From NCBI GenBank assembly GCA_965229335.1, contig OZ245874.1:434001-498000 (forward strand): a DNA stretch of 64,000 nt, in the 5' to 3' direction. Positions 35,695 through 43,350 of the stretch are shown here, in pieces. The position numbers and the translations under genes are program-made. The stretch is from JAFKFH01 sp017307375 (GTDB lineage Bacteria > Pseudomonadota > Alphaproteobacteria > Ferrovibrionales > Ferrovibrionaceae). The stretch's first letter is position 1, and each line of letters starts with the position of its first letter. The notes beneath the pieces were generated by a model, which worked only from the letters and a program-made list of their open reading frames with translations, made no database searches and was not told the origin of the DNA.

Positions 35695-36324
35695 ATGAGC
35701 ACCGCCCCAGCCCTGCGCGCTTTCGAACGGCCTGCCCCCTACCGATTGATCCGCAATTTTCTTGGCGCCGACCTGATCGGCCAGTTGCTGGCCCACGCCG
35801 AAGCCAACCAAGACATCTTCAGACCCACTCGGGTTGGCGACAGGGAAATTGATCCCGAGGTCCGCATCTCGCGGGTTGTGCGGGATTTCGGTTCGCTGCG
35901 GAGCGTGTTGGAGGCCCGTTTCCTCGAGGTCATGGATCCAACGGTCGCCGAACTGCGCCTGTCGTCTTTCGATTTGGGTCGGTTGGAGATTGAGCTTGTC
36001 GCCCATGGCGACGGCGCCTTTTACCGGCGGCACATCGACACGCAAACCGCCGAACCCAACAAAGCGACGGATCGGGTCTTGACCGGCGTGCTCTATTTTC
36101 ACGTCGAACCCAAAAGCTACAGCGGCGGCGAGTTGCGGTTGCATTCCATTCTGCCGACCGAACAGGGGGGGCAGTTCCTCGACATCACGCCGGAACAGGA
36201 CATGCTTCTGCTGTTTCCCTCCTGGGCGCCCCACGAGGTGCGGCCGGTCGCCTGCCCGTCCGGCGCGTTCATGGACCAACGTTTCGCCATCAACTGTTGG
36301 TACCGGGGCCAACGCGATTCATGA
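35695..36324 (+). CDS. 2OG-Fe(II) oxygenase, prolyl-hydroxylase/Tpa1-like
   Basis: A 209-residue jelly-roll oxygenase using 2-oxoglutarate and iron. The facial triad is readable as HID (YRRHIDTQ) and the distal His in SWAPHEVRPV, with the 2OG-binding Arg in MDQRFAINCWY. Strands TGVLYFHV, SGGELRLH and DMLLLFPSW are typical of Tpa1/prolyl 4-hydroxylase-like proteins. In this cluster a hydroxylase for the lasso core is inferred; prolines or asparagines would be plausible targets. It starts 42 bp after the previous gene and overlaps the next by ATGA. Confidence 0.8.
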   Translation: MSTAPALRAFERPAPYRLIRNFLGADLIGQLLAHAEANQDIFRPTRVGDREIDPEVRISRVVRDFGSLRSVLEARFLEVMDPTVAELRLSSFDLGRLEIELVAHGDGAFYRRHIDTQTAEPNKATDRVLTGVLYFHVEPKSYSGGELRLHSILPTEQGGQFLDITPEQDMLLLFPSWAPHEVRPVACPSGAFMDQRFAINCWYRGQRDS

Positions 36325-37160
36325 TCCCGTCCACTTATGTGGCCAACCCTCTCGTCGACGCGGTGATCCACGCCGAGTCGGGGGTTGCGGAACACATCGA
36401 CGTCGCCGCCTATTCTCGCGCGCGCGGCTTTGTCCAGGGGCGACTGACCAAGGGCGAGACACCGGGCTTCGAGGCCGCTCTGCGCTTTCTGGTCGGCGAC
36501 ACGGCGAACAGCACGCCATTGTCTCCGTCTGAGGCGATGACCCTTTGGCAGACTGGCCTGATCCTGTTGCCACAGGAACGCGCGGAACGCTTCACGTCGC
36601 CCAACGCCACGGTGGAACGCGACCTGTATGTTCGGCATGGTTGCATCCTCCTCCCCGAGTTGGTGACGCCGGATGCGACGCGAATCCTGCGGGAGCATTA
36701 CCAAACCAAACTCGTGGCAGGAGCCTTGAAGCTTCTCAACGGCCGGACCGACCGCTATTGCGCCCACAATGATCCCGCCGGGCGCGTGGCGTTGAACGCG
36801 TTGCGGGAGGTGATTGAACGGATCGTCGGCAGTCCGATCAAGAGCAGCTACTCTTTCGCCTCGCTCTATCGCGGCGGCACGGACCTGCCGATGCACATCG
36901 ACCGACCGCAATGCCGTTACACCCTGTCCTTGCAGATCGACTACCAGCCGCTGCCGCCGGGCGGGCGGTCGCCGTGGCCTGTTCAGGTCGATCTCGATCC
37001 TGGCGCGCCGCCGGTTGACTTCTTTCAGACCATCGGCGGCGGCGTTCTCTTTCGTGGCGCCGAAATCATGCATGGACGGCCCACGCTGCCGCTGGACCAG
37101 AGAAGTTGGGTGCTGTTGCTGCATTATGTCGACATCGACTTTGACGGGCCGCTCGATTGA
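36321..37160 (+). CDS. Third 2OG-Fe(II) oxygenase-like protein
   Basis: A 279-residue protein. The N-terminal third is unassigned. The C-terminal half has an iron triad pattern: MHIDRPQCRYTLSLQID (HxD), the distal His in GAEIMHGRPTLPL and a following Arg in DQRSWVLLLHYVDID. The start ATG at 36321 overlaps the previous stop as ATGA, so the two oxygenases are translationally coupled. The cyclase gene follows after 33 bp. Lasso-core oxidation is inferred from context. Low sequence likeness to the second oxygenase suggests a separate site specificity. Confidence 0.7.
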   Translation: MIPSTYVANPLVDAVIHAESGVAEHIDVAAYSRARGFVQGRLTKGETPGFEAALRFLVGDTANSTPLSPSEAMTLWQTGLILLPQERAERFTSPNATVERDLYVRHGCILLPELVTPDATRILREHYQTKLVAGALKLLNGRTDRYCAHNDPAGRVALNALREVIERIVGSPIKSSYSFASLYRGGTDLPMHIDRPQCRYTLSLQIDYQPLPPGGRSPWPVQVDLDPGAPPVDFFQTIGGGVLFRGAEIMHGRPTLPLDQRSWVLLLHYVDIDFDGPLD

Positions 37161-37193
37161 CCACGCACCAACGCCACCATCGCGGACATATTC

Positions 37194-39104
37194 ATGCGAT
37201 TGATCTGCGGCTTCCTGCATCTTGACGGCAGACCGGCCGAAGCCGGGCGACTCGCCGCCATGGTCGCCGCCATGGTCGAGCCGGGCCTGAGCCCTGCGGT
37301 GGCGAGTTTCACCGAAGGGCCGATGGCGCTCGCCACGCTTGAATTCGTGCCTGCCGCCGCCATTCCGCGGGTTGTCCCTCCAACCGCCGCCACCCTGCCG
37401 CGCGGCGCGAGCGGTCTCGCGCTGGCCGCCGACGCACGACTCTACGAGGGGGCCGATGGAATAACCGACGAGGCCGCGTTGCTGAACGCGCTGGAACGTC
37501 GGCGGGATGACGGGTCCGATGGAGGGCTTGGCGGCATTTTCGGCGACTTCGCTCTGGCCGCCTGGGATCCGCGCGATCAAACGCTGCTGTGCGCCCGTGA
37601 CGGCATGGGAGTCCGTCCGCTCTTCCTCGCCGACCAACCGGATCGGGTCTTCGCGTTCGCCTCGTTGCCACGGGGGCTGAACGCCAGCGGATTCGTCGCG
37701 CGGGAACTCGACGAGGCCGCCCTTCTGAGCACTCTGTTGGTGCGCCGGACGCCAAACAACCGCTCCGTGCTTCGCGGCGTTGAACGGCTTCCGGCGGGGG
37801 CGTGGATGCGGGTGTCGGCGCGTCGGCGGGAGAGCGGGTTGCATTGGCGGCTCGATCCGACGATCGCAGGCCAAAACCGTTGCCGCCCGGAAGAGGCCGC
37901 CGAAGAGATGGCGGCGCTGGTCACGCAGGCGGTTCGCGTCCGCCTGCCGGAAACCGGGCCGGTGGCGTCTCACCTGAGCGGCGGGCTTGATTCCCCGTCC
38001 GTCACCGTTCTCGCCGCTCGCGCCTTGCGCGCGACGGGGCGTCCGGTGCTCGCCTACCCGTTCCTGCCGACGCCGCAGGGAGACTACGCGCCGGACGGCG
38101 AAGGACCGCTCGCCCGAATGGTGTTGGACCAGGAACCGGACATCGTCGGCATTCCCGCGTGCATTGGTCCTCCGTTGGATTTCCTGCTGCCCCGGATGGA
38201 TTGCGATCAACCCCTGCCGTTTGATTCCGCAGATCCCGACGCCTGGATCTGCATGGATGCGGCGGCGCGCGGCGCGCCGATTCTTCTTTCAGGGTGGGGC
38301 GGTGACGAGGGGGCGTCCTTCAACGGTCGCGGCGCCTTGGCTGAAGCGCTGCTCGCCGGTCATTGGTGGAGGTTCGCTCGCGAAATGCGGGCCACCTCCG
38401 TCGCCAGGGGCTGTTCGATGAGGGATACGCTGCGCGGGGAGATTCTGAACTATCTGCTGCCAGAGGTGATTCAGACCTTTGCCCGGAGTCTGCTTGGCAA
38501 AGCCCAGGAGGACAGCCCGTCAACGCTCATAACCCGGTTGTTGCGCCGCGAGGCGATGAGCGGCGTCTCCCCGGCGCCGGCGCCGATGGTTGCAAACGCC
38601 GTCGTCAACCATCTGCGTCTTCTGAACGGGCCGGTTCTGACGCGGCGGCCCGAGCATTGGGCGCTGACCGGCGCCCGCACCGGCATTGCCGCCGCGTTCC
38701 CCCTGCTCGACCGCCGGGTGATTGAGTACTCCTTGTCCTTGCCAAGCGCGCTGTTTCTGCGCGACGGGGTTTCGCGGCGTTTGTACCGCGACGCCATGAT
38801 TGGAATTCTACCTGACGCTGTCCGTCAGAATCCGCCCAAGCCAACCCCTTTTCCCGAAATCCCCCTGGTCATCGCCCTCCAGCGCGACGCGCTGCTGCGC
38901 CGGATGCCTGACCTGCGCGCGCACCCAGCGGTCAACGCGTTGTTCGATCTGGACGCGCTGGAACAGCGTTTGCGCGCTCTTCCGGCACCGGAAGAGGCGT
39001 TGCGCCGCGCCGGGGAATTGGGCGACAGCCCCGCTTTGCACAAGCTTTCAGTGCTTCTTCCGCGTGTTTTGCGCTTTATCGCCTATGTGCGGCAGCATCA
39101 TTGA
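37194..39104 (+). CDS. Lasso cyclase (asparagine-synthetase-like, McjC type)
   Basis: A 636-residue asparagine synthetase-related protein. An N-terminal glutaminase-like domain (residues 1-200; LGGIFGDFALAAWDP, ARDGMGVRPLF) begins MRLICGF: the Cys is at residue 5 rather than 2, so glutaminase activity is unlikely. The C-terminal ATP-pyrophosphatase domain has SGGLDS at residues 262-267 and LSGWGGDEG. In lasso pathways this enzyme adenylates the Asp/Glu side chain of the core and forms the macrolactam with the N-terminus. Neighbouring B1, B2 and precursor genes support that role. It converges with the B2 gene 33 bp away. Confidence 0.9.
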   Translation: MRLICGFLHLDGRPAEAGRLAAMVAAMVEPGLSPAVASFTEGPMALATLEFVPAAAIPRVVPPTAATLPRGASGLALAADARLYEGADGITDEAALLNALERRRDDGSDGGLGGIFGDFALAAWDPRDQTLLCARDGMGVRPLFLADQPDRVFAFASLPRGLNASGFVARELDEAALLSTLLVRRTPNNRSVLRGVERLPAGAWMRVSARRRESGLHWRLDPTIAGQNRCRPEEAAEEMAALVTQAVRVRLPETGPVASHLSGGLDSPSVTVLAARALRATGRPVLAYPFLPTPQGDYAPDGEGPLARMVLDQEPDIVGIPACIGPPLDFLLPRMDCDQPLPFDSADPDAWICMDAAARGAPILLSGWGGDEGASFNGRGALAEALLAGHWWRFAREMRATSVARGCSMRDTLRGEILNYLLPEVIQTFARSLLGKAQEDSPSTLITRLLRREAMSGVSPAPAPMVANAVVNHLRLLNGPVLTRRPEHWALTGARTGIAAAFPLLDRRVIEYSLSLPSALFLRDGVSRRLYRDAMIGILPDAVRQNPPKPTPFPEIPLVIALQRDALLRRMPDLRAHPAVNALFDLDALEQRLRALPAPEEALRRAGELGDSPALHKLSVLLPRVLRFIAYVRQHH

Positions 39105-39137
39105 CACACATGACGGCGTTGCAAATGACGCACGCTC

Positions 39138-39659
39138 TCACCTTGCGGTTTGGCCGCTCGTTTCGTGATCGCCCACTTCCTGAGTGAAGCGGGCGACCAC
39201 GGCAAAACGCCGGGCGGCGGCCGTTCCAATCACGCCGGTCTTGCCGACCGTCACCCAGGCATGAGCCAACATCCGCCGGCCGCCCGCCGTCGCCGCTTGA
39301 TCGGTTGTTTCATTGTCGGACAGCGCCATGCCGAAATGCACGGTGGCGGCAATGCCGCGTCGGCCCAACATAGCCCTGGCGGCGAGCGCTTGTGGCAAAC
39401 AAAGCGCCGTCCATGGCAGATGGCGGGCCGTTCGCTCAATCGCCCAGCCGATTCCACGGAGTTGGGCTGATCGCACAGGGTCAAGCGGCTCAGCCGTTTG
39501 ATTGGTCCGTTCACGCGCCAAAGGGCCAAGGCCGAGGGCGATCCACCGGAAGGGCAAAACCGCCAACGCTATCTGCGCGAACGACAAACAGACCGCCGCC
39601 TCCGCCGCCAACCGCCAATCCGCCAACGGTAGGGCGAGGAATTTACGCAGCCGCCACAT
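39138..39659 (-). CDS. Lasso leader peptidase B2 (transglutaminase-like)
   Basis: A 173-residue McjB C-terminal-like cysteine protease that removes the lasso leader. It shows the N-terminal LRKFLALPLADWRLAAEAAVCLSFAQIALAVLPFRW, the catalytic Cys in LPWTALCLPQALAARAML, and the His in RRMLAHAWVTV. The ATG at 39659 was chosen because it begins the family's first helix and overlaps the upstream B1 stop by 17 bp; a start at 39743 would overlap B1 by about 100 bp. It is the last gene of the minus-strand operon. Confidence 0.88.
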   Translation of the reverse strand: MWRLRKFLALPLADWRLAAEAAVCLSFAQIALAVLPFRWIALGLGPLARERTNQTAEPLDPVRSAQLRGIGWAIERTARHLPWTALCLPQALAARAMLGRRGIAATVHFGMALSDNETTDQAATAGGRRMLAHAWVTVGKTGVIGTAAARRFAVVARFTQEVGDHETSGQTAR

Positions 39660-39957
39660 CGTCCGCGGCGAGCAGACCGCGTTCGCGCAGAGCGCCCAGA
39701 AAGCGTTCAACCTCTTGGCGGGCTTCGGTGCTGGTGACGTCATATTCTGCGGTCAACGCGTCAACCAACCCATCTACCGCCATCGGAGTCGCGAGCAGTT
39801 CCCAGATGCGGGAACCGACGGAGTTCAGGTTGAAATAACGGCCCTGCTCGACGCTCATCATCAACAGTTCCCCGTCGATATCGGCGGTCAGCAGCCCATC
39901 GGCGCGGCGAACCGTTTCGCTAGTTCCTATCGGGTTGCCCATAGAGGTCTCCGTCAT
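39643..39957 (-). CDS. PqqD family RiPP recognition element (lasso B1)
   Basis: A 104-residue PqqD-like RRE that binds the leader peptide and delivers it to B2. The fold is visible as a three-strand and helix pattern: GLLTADIDGELLMMSVEQGRYFNLN, then SRIWELLATPMAVDGLVDALTAEYDVTSTEA and VERFLGALRERGLL. The start at 39957 (GGGGG upstream) is preferred; ATG at 39942 with GGAG upstream is the alternative. It lies between the sulfotransferase and B2 genes on the minus strand. Confidence 0.88.
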   Translation of the reverse strand: MTETSMGNPIGTSETVRRADGLLTADIDGELLMMSVEQGRYFNLNSVGSRIWELLATPMAVDGLVDALTAEYDVTSTEARQEVERFLGALRERGLLAADDVAAA

Positions 39958-40023
39958 GCCGCCCCCACGCAATTTCGGCGCAAGCCGCGCCGCAGGGCTG
40001 AGCGTTTCGATCTGATGGACCTA

Positions 40024-40875
40024 TCACAAATACCCGAATCGTTCCATCATCTGGCGGTGGGCGGCGACGACGGCGTCGCTTTGCGCCTTGGTCAGAACCT
40101 CAGTCCAGGCGCCAATTCGACCGGAACGGAAAAAGGGCGCGGTTGAGGACGGGAAACGTTCTTTGAAACCGGATTGGCGTTCCTGGCGTCGCAACTCGTT
40201 AAAATCAGCGAAGCGCACGGCTCGCTCCACCCGCTCCGGCCCCACGTCCAAACCGATGAAGGCGACCGCAGCGCCAAAGGCCCCAACCGGATCGGCGCGC
40301 AAATCCTCGTATCGCAGAAGATGGACGGAAAGGTCGGATTGGTCGATCCAACTGGCGAGGTGAGCGCTCCAATCGCCGATCCGCTGTTCCACAAATTCCC
40401 GACGATTGTTCCGGCTCTTGCCGATGGTCAGCTTTGGATCGTTCAGCATCGAGATCGCGCGGTCGAACGTTGTGTTGTTGTGAAACGCCCACGAGACCGC
40501 CACGTCACGCGGATCACGCACCATGTATAGGGCCGACCACGCGTCCCCACGCCCAAAGAACGGCGCGCCATCAGCCCCGACATCGCGCTTGTCATGAATT
40601 TTGACGCAGTTCACCGTGCCACATCGCTGGACAAAATTCTCCATGACGCAGGAGCGGACAAGGTTCGTCTCGTCAAGGCTTAGCAGATCCGGGTCAATAA
40701 AGCTTTCTTCTTCAAGAAAATCTTTCCGAATCGGGTATGGGCTGTTCAGGTTGATCCGGTTGATGTCGATCGGTTCGTCCTTGTCGGAAAGACAATTGGC
40801 GATCAACACCCGCATCCATGTGTTGCCCGATTTCGGATAGGAGGCGAGCCAGACGATCCGCCCCCCGGATCGCAT
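40024..40875 (-). CDS. PAPS-dependent sulfotransferase
   Basis: A 283-residue sulfotransferase domain protein. The 5'-phosphosulfate-binding loop is SYPKSGNTW (residues 12-20) and the 3'-phosphate loop is RDPRDVAVSW. A catalytic His may lie in NCVKIHDKRDV, and FRSGRIGAWTEVLT is the usual C-terminal KGxxGxW-like region (here RSGRIGAW). It would move sulfate from PAPS to a hydroxyl. Coupled by ATGA to the kinase gene in the lasso operon, it probably sulfates the peptide or a hydroxylated derivative, which is inferred. The codon use is less G+C-biased than in the flanks. Confidence 0.85.
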   Translation of the reverse strand: MRSGGRIVWLASYPKSGNTWMRVLIANCLSDKDEPIDINRINLNSPYPIRKDFLEEESFIDPDLLSLDETNLVRSCVMENFVQRCGTVNCVKIHDKRDVGADGAPFFGRGDAWSALYMVRDPRDVAVSWAFHNNTTFDRAISMLNDPKLTIGKSRNNRREFVEQRIGDWSAHLASWIDQSDLSVHLLRYEDLRADPVGAFGAAVAFIGLDVGPERVERAVRFADFNELRRQERQSGFKERFPSSTAPFFRSGRIGAWTEVLTKAQSDAVVAAHRQMMERFGYL

Positions 40876-41786
40876 CAGACCTGCTCACCAAACTGCGCCA
40901 GCACGGCGGCGACCGTGCCGTCCAACATCGCAAAATCCATGCTGCGCTCCAATCGGAAAACCCGAACCCGACCGAGCAAGGCGGCGATCTGCCGGAACAG
41001 GTCGGCGTCGCGCCCCAGATGGCTGGCCAATCTTGATCGATACACCTCGCCACGCACCAGCGCGGCGGCATCGGCATGATCCAATGGCGTCAAATCGAAT
41101 AGACCCGGCGAATCCGCTTTTCGCAGGATGATGATCGCGGCCAGAGGCGTCGATCCTTGCGCCACCATCCTCGGCGGATCAACGTGGAATTTTTCAAGGC
41201 AAGGTCGAACCGGAGGCCCCAGACAGTCGGTCAGTGCAAGCTGTTCGACAGCGTCCACCCACAGCCGATGCTGCCGACCATCTGGCGGGATGGTGGGCAC
41301 GCCGCCGTCATCGAAGCGGATGGCGGCGACGTCGTCACCGACGAAATCGCAACCCGCCCGACAAAACGCCGCCGCCAAGGTGGATTTCCCGGCGCCGGTG
41401 ACGCCGCACAAGGCCAGCCCCTGCCCCCGATACGAAACAGTGGCGGCGTGCAAAACAAGCTGTCCGCGCTGGTGAAGCAACACGCCGAAGCCGACGCCCA
41501 AAAGAAAGGGGATGGCGTCGGTGGTGATCGACGAGGCGTGCAGATCAACGACAACCTCGTTTCCATCCCTGACAAGAAAGCGGGCAACCTGCGGAACATG
41601 GAACAGAAAAGCGGCATCTTCAAGTTGCCAGTTTGGTCCGACCCGGATCGCCGCACCCAACGACGTCGGCGCCGTGCCGAATCGAACGCGTACATCCGTC
41701 TGAGACAAGACCTCGTCTGCGGTCGGCATCCCTGGAAGAGAAAAATCGGATGCGACGACAAGACCGCAGATTCTATAATAAAACAA
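40875..41786 (-). CDS. HPr kinase-like lasso peptide kinase
   Basis: A 303-residue HprK/P-domain-like kinase. It has an N-terminal beta region (YRICGLVVASDFSLPG), a P-loop GVTGAGKST at residues 128-136, and a downstream metal/phosphate site GCDFVGDDVAAIRFDD. Homologues in lasso clusters such as that of paeninodin phosphorylate the C-terminal Ser of the precursor. Here the predicted core does end in Ser. It begins at TTG; the only upstream ATG is out of frame and stops after six codons. It follows the precursor gene by 53 bp and overlaps the sulfotransferase gene. Confidence 0.85.
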   Translation of the reverse strand: MFYYRICGLVVASDFSLPGMPTADEVLSQTDVRVRFGTAPTSLGAAIRVGPNWQLEDAAFLFHVPQVARFLVRDGNEVVVDLHASSITTDAIPFLLGVGFGVLLHQRGQLVLHAATVSYRGQGLALCGVTGAGKSTLAAAFCRAGCDFVGDDVAAIRFDDGGVPTIPPDGRQHRLWVDAVEQLALTDCLGPPVRPCLEKFHVDPPRMVAQGSTPLAAIIILRKADSPGLFDLTPLDHADAAALVRGEVYRSRLASHLGRDADLFRQIAALLGRVRVFRLERSMDFAMLDGTVAAVLAQFGEQV

Positions 41787-41839
41787 CGGTCATCTCTATT
41801 ATCAACAACGCCACCCACAAACCAGCCGATGGACCTGCG

Positions 41840-42001
41840 TCATGACGGGCCGGTGGTGGGACTCGATTCGGACGGATTGTTGGTCTTTGGCGCTTCAGTG
41901 AGGCTCTTGATGGCCTGATCGCGGATTTCAGGAGCCATCCAGGCCTTCTTGCCAGGAACAGGCGCTGCATTCACCGGATTCGAGGGATCGCGCGAATTCA
42001 T
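41840..42001 (-). CDS. Lasso peptide precursor (leader + core APKTNNPSESSPTTGPS)
   Basis: A 53-residue peptide, too short for most gene callers. The leader (residues 1-36) contains KKAWMAPEI, a WxxPxI version of the YxxPxL leader motif bound by B1, and ends in LTE with Thr at position -2, the hallmark lasso cleavage context. The predicted core (residues 37-53, bases 41843-41893) starts with Ala and has Glu at position 9, matching a 9-residue macrolactam ring; the tail is SSPTTGPS with a C-terminal Ser. The ATG at 42001 has GAAGG seven to eight bases upstream; a longer form from 42046 is less likely. First gene of the minus-strand operon. Confidence 0.85.
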   Translation of the reverse strand: MNSRDPSNPVNAAPVPGKKAWMAPEIRDQAIKSLTEAPKTNNPSESSPTTGPS

Positions 42002-42065
42002 GGTTCTACCTTCAAGGCGTTTGGCTCTACCAGCCGTTGTCTTCATAAGGCTTTGAAGTCAATTT

Positions 42066-42627
42066 TTACGCGGAAGGGCGAGGAAAAGACAAGCGTCGAT
42101 TGCGCAGCGCCAACTCCTGCGCGCTGGGGGCGCAGACTGATACGGCGTGCATCCACACGCCTTGGGCTGGCGGGTTGAACCGGCGCCAGATCATACGCCA
42201 GGAGGGGCCTTCCGATCCATCCTCGACGAGACCCAAACGACGATAAGGATCTTGCGCCGGTTTCCGCATGTCCACGCTCGGACTCACCGTTCGTCCATCC
42301 TCGGCCGCCCGCGCCTGCACAGCCTGAAGTAGGGCTCCCCCCAGCCCGCACCCGCCGTTCCGGCAACGGCGACACGTCCACGACGCGCAAATCTGCGCTG
42401 GTGTAGGCAAAATACAGCCGCCCGACCGCTTCGTCTTCGCAGGTCAGGATCAAGAATTCCGGATCGGCGTAGGCGGAGGCGCAATGGCGCGTCTGCAACG
42501 CGAACTGGGGGGTCAGGAAGGCATGCTTCATCGCCTCGGGCCAGCCCGTCGGCGGGTCACGTCCCGGGTCGAGGTGCAGCAGGACGCCCGCCGGCAATTC
42601 CTCCTTGTCGGCCAGTACGATGGCCAA
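42066..42627 (-). pseudogene. GNAT acetyltransferase fragment, frameshifted and 5'-replaced
   Basis: The readable GNAT core FALQTRHCASAYADPEF and VGRLYFAYTSADLRVVDVSPLPE continues only in another frame as GCGLGGALLQAVQARAAEDG and YRRLGLVEDG, so a shift lies near 42360. The first codons up to about 42591 come from the repeated segment also present at 58.6 kb, not from a GNAT gene, so the native N-terminus is lost. It lies between the lasso precursor and the repeat and marks the right edge of the island. No function is expected. Confidence 0.75.
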
Positions 42628-43350
42628 GGAGGGATCGTCTTTCCACTAACGGATTCTGGGGGTATCGATCGGATTCGATCATGAATCGTGCCGGACGGCC
42701 GGACCCGGCCGGCGCGCCGCGGTCACCCCGCCTTGTCCACCACGATCTCCCCGATCGCCGCCGCGTAGGCCTGGACGTCGCGCCGCCGGGCGAGGTCGTG
42801 GCCGAGCAGCCTGCCGTCGCGCTTGCCCACGGCCAGCGAGCCGATCTCGTGCGCGCGGCGCAGGGCGCGGGCGCCGTTGATCGTGGCGAAGGCCAGGGCG
42901 TCGCGCACGCCGGGCGAGATCGTCGCCGGCATCTTGCCCGCGCGCAGCACCGGTTCGTTTCGCAAGGCGCGCTCGACCTGCAGGGCCATGCGCATCTGGG
43001 TGAACATGTCGCCGGCATAGTCGGAGACGATGTCGATGCCCAGCGCCGGGGCCATGCCGAGCCTGAGCAGGCGGTCGAGGATCGGGAAGCCCATGCCCAT
43101 CTGCAGCTCGGTTTCCGGGGTGCAGCAGACCGCGCCGCCGGAGTCGCGGATCTGCACGAGTTCCTCGTCCGAGGTGAAGTTGCAATGGACATGCAGGATG
43201 TCCGGCCCGAGCAGCCCGGCGCGGCCGAGCTGGGCGACGCCGTCGGGCGTCGACAGCGTGCCCATATGCGCGGTGATCGGCAGGCCGTGGGCGCGGGCGA
43301 ACTCGATCTCGGCCCGCGTCTCGGCCGGTGTGACCAGCTTGGCCTCGGTC
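42591..43350. repeat. Decayed copy of the 958-bp segment at 58619-59576
   Basis: This direct repeat shares nearly identical sequence with 58619-59576: the leader region of an acyl-CoA dehydrogenase gene (with AAGGAGG), the spacer, and the 3' half of an amidohydrolase gene. It differs by scattered point changes and two in-frame deletions, of 132 and 66 bp, each ending in short direct repeats (GCTTG-CCAC and GCCGG types). The two ends at GCCGGCAATTCC and CCTCGGTC are sharp. Confidence 0.9.
42723..43350 (-). pseudogene. Amidohydrolase C-terminal fragment inside the repeat
   Basis: The frame stays open for over 200 codons and matches the C-terminal part of the intact amidohydrolase at 58.75-60.15 kb (ITAHMGTLSTPDG, HVHCNFTSDEEL, GIDIVSDYAGDMFTQ). 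The N-terminal half with the metal-binding HRH is missing, and 66 residues near the C-terminus are deleted in two in-frame blocks. Without the metal site it cannot be an active hydrolase. Confidence 0.8.

Noticed and set aside
37194..39104. Asparagine synthetase of primary metabolism
   Set aside because: No Cys at position 2 for glutamine use, and B1, B2 and precursor genes lie next to it, so a lasso cyclase is the better reading.
42002..42046. Longer form of the lasso precursor starting at 42046
   Set aside because: The ATG at 42001 has a well-placed GAAGG, and the extra 15 residues do not add to the leader motif.
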